Source: Betaproteobacteria bacterium
GTDB taxonomy: Bacteria > Pseudomonadota > Gammaproteobacteria > Burkholderiales > Rhodocyclaceae
Length of the DNA stretch: 13,697 bases
Direction of reading: 5' to 3'
Assembly: GCA_028065725.1 (NCBI GenBank)
Contig: JAPTVL010000511.1
Coordinates: forward strand, 1-13,697
Below, in pieces: positions 6,150 to 13,697 of the stretch. Every line of letters starts with the position of its first letter. The first letter of the stretch is position 1. A program made the translations under genes and the position numbers. Below the pieces are notes generated by a model. That model did no database searches. It was not told where the DNA came from and saw nothing but the letters and a program-made list of their open reading frames with translations.

Positions 6150-7487
6150 ATGACGGATACAAAGATGACGGACATGGCAACGACGGAAGCTGCAACCGGG
6201 ACGGGCAGTGCACTGGAACGGCGCATCGACATGACGGTGGTTCTGGCGGACATAGAAAAGGATGTTGCGCAGCGTCTGCAGCAGATGTCGCGGACCGTAA
6301 AGATGGCGGGCTTCCGGCCGGGCAAGGTGCCGATGAAAATGGTCGCCCAGCAATACGGTTCCCAGGCGCGCTCGGAGGCCATCGGCGCCGCAGTGGAAAA
6401 GGCCTATGGCGAGAAAGTGCGCGAACAGAACCTGCGTGTCGCCGGCTACCCGCGCATCGAGCCCAAGGCCGACGCCGGGCAGGGACAACTGGGCTTCACC
6501 GCCATATTCGAGGTGTATCCGGACGTCACCCTGGCCGACATTTCGGGTCAGACGATCGAGAAACCGACCCTGGCCGTGACCGACGCCGAAGTCGACAAGA
6601 CGCTTGAGGTGCTGCGCAAGCAGCGCGTCACCTACGAAGCAACCGACCGTGCCTCGGAAAAGGAAGACCGCCTGGTGATCGACTTCGTCGGGCGCAAGAA
6701 CGGCGAGGAGTTCCCCGGCGGCAAGGCCACCGATTACAGCGTGATGGTCGGCGGCGGCATGATGCTGCCGGATTTCGAAGTCCAGATGATCGGGGTCAAG
6801 GCCGGCGAGACCAAGACCTTCGACGTCAGTTTTCCGGCCGACTACCAGGCCGCGGAACTTGCCGGCGCCACCGTCCAGTTCGAGATGACGGTGAAGAAGG
6901 TCGAGGCTCACCGCGTGCCCGAGATCGATGCCGAATTCGCCAGGCAGCTCGGCGTCGCCGATGGCGACATCGCCAAGATGCGGGTCGATGTGCGCGCCAA
7001 CCTGGAACGCGAAGTGAAGAAGCGCCTGCTGGGCAAGGTCAAGGAGCAGGTCATGGATGCGCTGCTCAAGGTGAATCCGATCGAGGTGCCCAAGGCGCTG
7101 GTCGCGATGGAGTCGGAACAGATGGCCGAAGCGGCGAAGCGCGACATGGAACAGCGCGGCATGGGCATGAAGAACATTCCGGTCGAGGCGTCGTGGTTCA
7201 CCGAACAGGCCACGCGCCGGGTCAAGCTCGGCCTGCTGCTGGCCGAACTGGTCAAGGCCAAGGATCTGCATGTCAAGCCGGAGCAGGTGCGTGCAATAGT
7301 CGATGAATTTTCCGAGACCTTTGAAGACCCCAAGGAAGTGGTGCGCTGGTACTATTCCCAACCACAGCGACTGGCGGAGGCCGAGGCCCTGGCGCTGGAA
7401 AACAACGTCGTGGATTGGGTGCTCGCCAACGCCAAAGTCACTGAAACCCCCATCGCCTTCGATGCGCTGATGGGCAATGCAGCATGA
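6150..7487 (+). CDS. tig: Trigger factor, ribosome-associated chaperone and prolyl isomerase
   Basis: Binds the ribosome near the exit tunnel and assists folding of new chains. The N-terminal ribosome-binding domain holds the signature GFRPGKVP at 54-61. An FKBP-type prolyl isomerase domain follows at about 170-250 ([17 protein letters not shown] onward). The rest is the helical chaperone domain. Length 445 residues is normal. The start is uncertain: ATGs at 6150, 6165 and 6174 are all in frame before the conserved ALERRIDM, and none has a strong Shine-Dalgarno sequence. The open frame continues upstream through the tRNA, which cannot be coding. The stop overlaps the clpP ATG as ATGA, a common order (tig-clpP-clpX-lon) that groups folding and proteolysis. 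Confidence 0.95.
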   Translation: MTDTKMTDMATTEAATGTGSALERRIDMTVVLADIEKDVAQRLQQMSRTVKMAGFRPGKVPMKMVAQQYGSQARSEAIGAAVEKAYGEKVREQNLRVAGYPRIEPKADAGQGQLGFTAIFEVYPDVTLADISGQTIEKPTLAVTDAEVDKTLEVLRKQRVTYEATDRASEKEDRLVIDFVGRKNGEEFPGGKATDYSVMVGGGMMLPDFEVQMIGVKAGETKTFDVSFPADYQAAELAGATVQFEMTVKKVEAHRVPEIDAEFARQLGVADGDIAKMRVDVRANLEREVKKRLLGKVKEQVMDALLKVNPIEVPKALVAMESEQMAEAAKRDMEQRGMGMKNIPVEASWFTEQATRRVKLGLLLAELVKAKDLHVKPEQVRAIVDEFSETFEDPKEVVRWYYSQPQRLAEAEALALENNVVDWVLANAKVTETPIAFDALMGNAA

Positions 7488-8164
7488 TCCTGCCGGAGAT
7501 GTCCATGTACGGTTCGCGACAAAACGGTGGCGCCTACGACACGCCGACCCCCGACACCCAGGCTTTGGGCCTGGTGCCCATGGTCATCGAGACCAGCGGG
7601 CGCGGCGAACGGGCCTACGACATCTATTCGCGCCTGCTGCGCGAACGGGTGATTTTTCTGGTCGGCCCGGTCAATGACGCCACCGCCAATTTGATCGTGG
7701 CGCAGTTGCTGTTCCTTGAATCGGAAAATCCGGACAAGGACATTTTCTTCTACATCAACTCGCCGGGCGGTTCCGTGACGGCGGGCATGGCCATCTACGA
7801 CACCATGCAGTTCATCAAGCCCAGCGTTTCGACGCTGTGCATCGGACAGGCGTGCAGCATGGGTTCCTTCCTGCTGGCGGCCGGCGAGAAGGGCAAGCGC
7901 TATTGCCTGCCCAACTCGCGCGTGATGATCCATCAGCCGATGGGCGGTTTCCAGGGCCAGGCCTCGGACATCGAGATCCATGCCAAGGAAATCCTGTTCC
8001 TCAAGCAGAAGCTCAACAGCATGCTGGCGCAGCATACCGGGCAGTCGATCGAGCGCATCGAGCGCGATACCGATCGCGACAACTTCCTTTCGGCCGAGGC
8101 CGCGGTAGAGTATGGTCTGGTAGACAAGGTGCTGACCAGCCGCGACGAAGCTGTCGCGGCCTGA
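7484..8164 (+). CDS. clpP: ATP-dependent Clp protease proteolytic subunit ClpP
   Basis: The serine peptidase that forms a double heptameric ring and degrades proteins fed by ClpX (or ClpA). The catalytic triad is complete: Ser125 in [10 protein letters not shown], His150 in VMIHQPMGG, and Asp199 in DTDRDNF, with the same Ser-His-Asp spacing (25 and 49 residues) as E. coli. INSPGGSV is at 91-98. The first ATG at 7484 overlaps the tig stop (ATGA), suggesting coupling. ATGs at 7499 and 7505 are alternatives; GGAG at 7495-7498 is well placed for 7505. The N-terminus before the conserved LVPMVIE is normally processed, so the choice hardly affects the mature enzyme. clpX follows after 23 bases. Confidence 0.96.
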   Translation: MILPEMSMYGSRQNGGAYDTPTPDTQALGLVPMVIETSGRGERAYDIYSRLLRERVIFLVGPVNDATANLIVAQLLFLESENPDKDIFFYINSPGGSVTAGMAIYDTMQFIKPSVSTLCIGQACSMGSFLLAAGEKGKRYCLPNSRVMIHQPMGGFQGQASDIEIHAKEILFLKQKLNSMLAQHTGQSIERIERDTDRDNFLSAEAAVEYGLVDKVLTSRDEAVAA

Positions 8165-8187
8165 TCCTCGCGGGTACGGAGACGAAG

Positions 8188-9456
<1,269 letters not shown>

Positions 9457-9474
9457 TCCGGCGGCGCAACTCGC

Positions 9475-9500
9475 CTTGAATACAGGTCAGCCGCCCCAAT
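9475..9500 (+). promoter_or_regulatory. Sigma-32-like (heat-shock) promoter before lon
   Basis: CTTGAA at 9475-9480 and CCCCAAT at 9494-9500 are separated by 13 bases. The RpoH consensus is CTTGAA, a 13-15 base spacer, then CCCCAT-T. Transcription would start near 9507, giving a leader of about 25 bases before the lon ATG. lon is a known RpoH target in E. coli, which supports the reading. RpoH itself is not in the window. Confidence 0.6.
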
Positions 9501-9532
9501 GTGGATGGCGTGACTCATAACCGAAGGACACG

Positions 9533-11950
<2,418 letters not shown>

Positions 11951-11965
11951 GCGGCCATGAACTGA

Positions 11966-11984
11966 TAGAATTGCGGCCGGCCGC
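11966..11984 (+). promoter_or_regulatory. Possible tRNA-Val promoter -10 box next to a 12-bp palindrome
   Basis: TAGAAT at 11966-11971 matches five of six -10 positions and lies 38 bases before tRNA-Val. It is followed at once by GCGGCCGGCCGC (11973-11984), a perfect 12-bp palindrome where transcription would start. No clear -35 is present. The GC-rich start region would fit growth-rate control of a tRNA, but this is inference. Confidence 0.3.
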
Positions 11985-12009
11985 CCGATAGGGGCAGCCA
12001 CCGTTCAGC

Positions 12010-12085
12010 GGGTGCTTAGCTCAGTTGGTAGAGCGTCGCCCTTACAAGGCGAATGTCGGCGGTTCGACCCCGTCAGCACCCACCA
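12010..12085 (+). tRNA. tRNA-Val (anticodon UAC), likely integration target
   Basis: The acceptor GGGTGCT pairs with AGCACCC at 12075-12081, followed by an encoded ACCA. The anticodon stem TCGCC/GGCGA encloses CTTACAA, giving anticodon TAC. D-loop (AGCTCAGTTGGTAGAGC) and T-loop (TTCGACC) are normal, so the gene is intact. It sits 59 bases after lon. An integrase gene begins 162 bases downstream on the same strand, so the 3' end of this tRNA is the probable attachment site. Confidence 0.97.
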
Positions 12086-12101
12086 GTTTCTAGTTTTATG
12101 T

Positions 12102-12121
12102 AGTCCAAAGAAGTCTAAAAA
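12102..12121 (+). repeat. Imperfect 10-bp tandem repeat beside the tRNA end
   Basis: AGTCCAAAGA (12102-12111) is followed directly by AGTCTAAAAA (12112-12121), eight of ten bases alike. Short repeats between a tRNA 3' end and a P4-type integrase often are integrase arm sites. That role is inferred from position only. Confidence 0.4.
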
Positions 12122-12155
12122 GCCCGTATAGATCAAGTCTCTACGGGCTTTTTTA
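12117..12155 (+). terminator. Rho-independent terminator after tRNA-Val
   Basis: AAAAAGCCCGTA (12117-12128) pairs with TACGGGCTTTTT, the second arm beginning at 12142, and a run of six T ends the element. The inner part TAGA/TCTC extends the stem with one mismatch. A-run and T-run make it usable in both directions: it can end the tRNA-Val transcript and block read-through into the integrase. Confidence 0.85.
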
Positions 12156-12180
12156 CGTCAATGCGGTCCGATCTGGTTCA

Positions 12181-12210
12181 TTGACATCCGGCAGTAAGTG
12201 ACAGTAACCT
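12181..12210 (+). promoter_or_regulatory. Possible integrase promoter
   Basis: TTGACA at 12181-12186 is a perfect -35. Eighteen bases later TAACCT (12205-12210) keeps the key T, A and final T of a -10. It lies after the terminator and before the integrase ribosome-binding site, giving a leader of about 30 bases. The -10 overlaps a GACAGTAAC repeat, suggesting control by whatever binds the repeats. A second TTGACA at 12210-12215 has no matching -10. Confidence 0.4.
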
Positions 12211-12260
12211 TGACAGTAACAGCCTACCCATCGGGAGAGTTACTGTCATGGCACTTACTG
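12192..12260. repeat. Nested direct and inverted repeats over the integrase promoter and start codon
   Basis: CAGTAAGTG (12192-12200) has its exact inverted partner CACTTACTG at 12252-12260. Inside it, GACAGTAAC occurs directly at 12200-12208 and 12212-12220, and inverted as GTTACTGTC at 12239-12247, ending at the base before the ATG. The repeats thus bracket the presumed -10, the ribosome-binding site and the first codons. They look like binding sites for integrase or a small regulator (autoregulation, or attP arm sites). Confidence 0.65.
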
Positions 12261-13462
12261 ACACGGCAATAAAAAACAACAAGCCCAAGGACAAGCCCGT
12301 GCGCTTATCCGATGAGCGCGGCCTGTATCTCCTTCTCAATCCTGATGGTTCGCGCTGGTGGCGGCTGGATTACCGCTTCAACGGCAAGCGCAAGACGCTT
12401 TCGATGGGGGTCTATCCGGATGTGCCCCTCAAACTCGCACGCGAAAGGCGGGAAGAGGCTCGAACACTCATTGCTGCCGGTGCCGATCCTGGCGCGCAAA
12501 GAAAATCAGAAAAACAGGCCAAGGCCGAAGCCGGTTCCAATACCTTCGAGGCGCTGGCTCGGGAGTGGATGGCGACACGTGGCAAATCTTGGACGGAAAG
12601 CTATGCCAGCAAAACCAAGTCTGCATTGGAGCGGAATGCCTTTCCGGCCATCGGTGGTAGAGCGATTACAGAAATCACTGCTCTTGAATTGCTAATGATG
12701 CTGCGAGCAATCGAGAGCCGGGGCATCGTGGATATGGCCCATCGCATTCAACAACATTGCGGCGCAATTTTTCGCTACGCAATCGCAACAGGAAGGGCGA
12801 TATACGATCCAGTGCCTAGTTTGAAAGGTTCTCTATCAACAGTGAAGCAGGCGCACTATGCCGCGCTCACTGATCCGGCCGAGTATGCCGCGCTATTGCG
12901 CGACATCGATGCCTATCGCGGCGAGGTGACAACAAAGGTAGCCATGCAACTATTGGCGCTGACTTTCCAGCGAACAAAAGAGGTCCGATTTGCTGAATGG
13001 TCGCAGTTTGACCTGGATGGAGGGCTATGGCGCATCCCTGGCGAGATCATGAAAATGCGCGAGGCCCATATCGTTCCTTTGTCACAGCAAGCGAAGGAGG
13101 TTCTTAAACGCTTGCAGCCATTGACCGGAGGAGGGCGGTTAGTTTTCCCATCGTCGATAAGTCGCGAGCGTCCCATTAGCGAAAATACGGTCGTCTATGC
13201 GCTGGCGCGAATGGGCTACAAGGGGCGCATGACGGGACATGGCTTCCGATCTGTTGCCTCAACGTTGCTGAATGAGCAAGGCTATCGTCATGATGTGATA
13301 GAGCGCCAGTTAGCTCATGCAGAAAAGAATGCTGTACGGGCTGCATACAACCGCGCTGAATATTTGCCTGAGCGTAAGAAGATGATGCAGGAATGGGCCG
13401 ACTATCTGGACAAGCTTAAAGCCGGTGCTGAGGTGATATCGCTGCATGGACGCGTGGCGTGA
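12248..13462 (+). CDS. P4-type tyrosine integrase of a tRNA-Val-linked genomic island or prophage
   Basis: A site-specific tyrosine recombinase that inserts and excises the element. The 404-residue protein is full length: an N-terminal arm-DNA-binding domain (about 1-90, LTDTAIKNNKPKDKPVRLSD, GLYLLL, MGVYPDVPL), a core-binding helical domain (about 98-195), and a catalytic domain with all active residues: Arg242 (FQRTKEVR), Lys269 (IMKMREAH), His331 and Arg334 (GHGFRS), His357 (QLAHAE) and nucleophile Tyr367 (AAYNRAEY). GGGAGAG at 12233-12239 supports the ATG at 12248. The gene is visibly more A/T-rich than the housekeeping genes to its left and lacks their strong GC bias at third codon positions, a sign of transfer. 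The rest of the element and its far attachment site lie beyond the window. Confidence 0.95.
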   Translation: MALTDTAIKNNKPKDKPVRLSDERGLYLLLNPDGSRWWRLDYRFNGKRKTLSMGVYPDVPLKLARERREEARTLIAAGADPGAQRKSEKQAKAEAGSNTFEALAREWMATRGKSWTESYASKTKSALERNAFPAIGGRAITEITALELLMMLRAIESRGIVDMAHRIQQHCGAIFRYAIATGRAIYDPVPSLKGSLSTVKQAHYAALTDPAEYAALLRDIDAYRGEVTTKVAMQLLALTFQRTKEVRFAEWSQFDLDGGLWRIPGEIMKMREAHIVPLSQQAKEVLKRLQPLTGGGRLVFPSSISRERPISENTVVYALARMGYKGRMTGHGFRSVASTLLNEQGYRHDVIERQLAHAEKNAVRAAYNRAEYLPERKKMMQEWADYLDKLKAGAEVISLHGRVA

Positions 13463-13697
13463 CGAATCCCCACTCTCATGTGACTACGATTTGGCTACGT
13501 AGTTAGGTCGGGTGAAAGGTGGTAATCCACTGAGTGTGTGCATCGACGCGAAGCCAATGCTCGTGTCACTTTATGACCAAAATTACTTGTTAGTAATCTT
13601 AATCACTCGCCGACCCGAAAGGCCCGGTGCTCTGAGCTTAAAGCAAGTAGCGTTTCCACTACCTGAGGAGTGTGATTCATCCACCTTTCGCCTTAGA
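13463..13697. other. Non-coding stretch of the element with short inverted repeats
   Basis: No convincing gene is seen in the 235 bases after the integrase. CTACGTAG at 13495-13502 is an 8-bp palindrome. GGTGAAAGGTGG at 13511-13522 recurs inverted at 13681-13692 with one mismatch. ATTACT-TGTT-AGTAAT at 13582-13597 is a 6-bp hairpin with a four-base loop and no T-run, better suited to an operator than a terminator. A 25-codon open frame on the minus strand (13603-13680, starting MNHTPQVVETLLALS) is too short to call. The stretch probably holds regulatory DNA for a gene beyond the right edge. Confidence 0.5.

Noticed and set aside
6147..7361. Open frame of 404 codons opposite tig
   Set aside because: His- and Leu-rich antisense shadow of trigger factor without any recognisable domain or ribosome-binding site.
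9460..9495. GGCGGC and GCCGCC between clpX and lon as a terminator
   Set aside because: The arms are 24 bases apart with no T-run, and they overlap the better-supported heat-shock promoter.
12010..12085. tRNA-Val broken by integration
   Set aside because: All arms pair and the CCA end is present, so the gene stays functional, as is usual for integration at a tRNA 3' end.
13503..13509. GTTAGGT as an integron attC core site
   Set aside because: No matching RYYYAAC partner lies at the right distance and orientation, and the integrase lacks integron-type features.

Overview
The window looks like GC-rich proteobacterial chromosome, most likely a betaproteobacterium. Nearly all of it is housekeeping sequence; only the right end is mobile. 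The assignment rests on gene content and order: a tesA/ybbA divergent pair next to mnmH, the squalene genes hpnCDE, and tRNA-Leu followed by tig-clpP-clpX-lon and tRNA-Val. No marker gene fixes the genus.

Left part (1-2915). A gene of unknown function runs off the left edge on the minus strand, with its own promoter-like sequence. Beside it is a decayed, frameshifted remnant of an HD-GYP phosphodiesterase gene. Then come mnmH (selU, tRNA 2-selenouridine synthase) and tesA (periplasmic SGNH esterase/lysophospholipase), a probable minus-strand operon. Divergent from tesA is a YbbA-type ABC ATPase. The tesA and ybbA start codons appear to share one CATG, so there is essentially no intergenic space. 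The YbbP-type permease that usually follows ybbA is absent here.

Middle (2924-5831, minus strand). hpnC, hpnD and hpnE form a tightly coupled operon (overlaps of 4 bp) that converts farnesyl diphosphate to squalene through presqualene diphosphate and hydroxysqualene, the usual entry to hopanoids. No squalene-hopene cyclase is present in the window. hpnC and hpnD, two related prenyltransferases, share a 53-bp perfectly identical stretch.

Right-centre (6010-12085, plus strand). tRNA-Leu(UAG) is followed by the protein quality-control block: trigger factor (folding at the ribosome), ClpP and ClpX (ATP-dependent protease) and Lon. tig and clpP overlap by 4 bp. A sequence resembling a sigma-32 heat-shock promoter lies just before lon. 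tRNA-Val(UAC) follows lon.

Right end (12086-13697). Directly downstream of tRNA-Val are a terminator, a set of short direct and inverted repeats, and a complete P4-type tyrosine integrase gene that is more A/T-rich than its neighbours. This is the left end of an integrated element using the tRNA-Val 3' end as its likely attachment site; the rest lies beyond the window. The last 230 bases hold short inverted repeats and no convincing gene. I found no clearly new multi-gene system. The most notable signals are the repeat array over the integrase start, the overlapping divergent starts, the hpnC/hpnD identity and the HD-GYP remnant.
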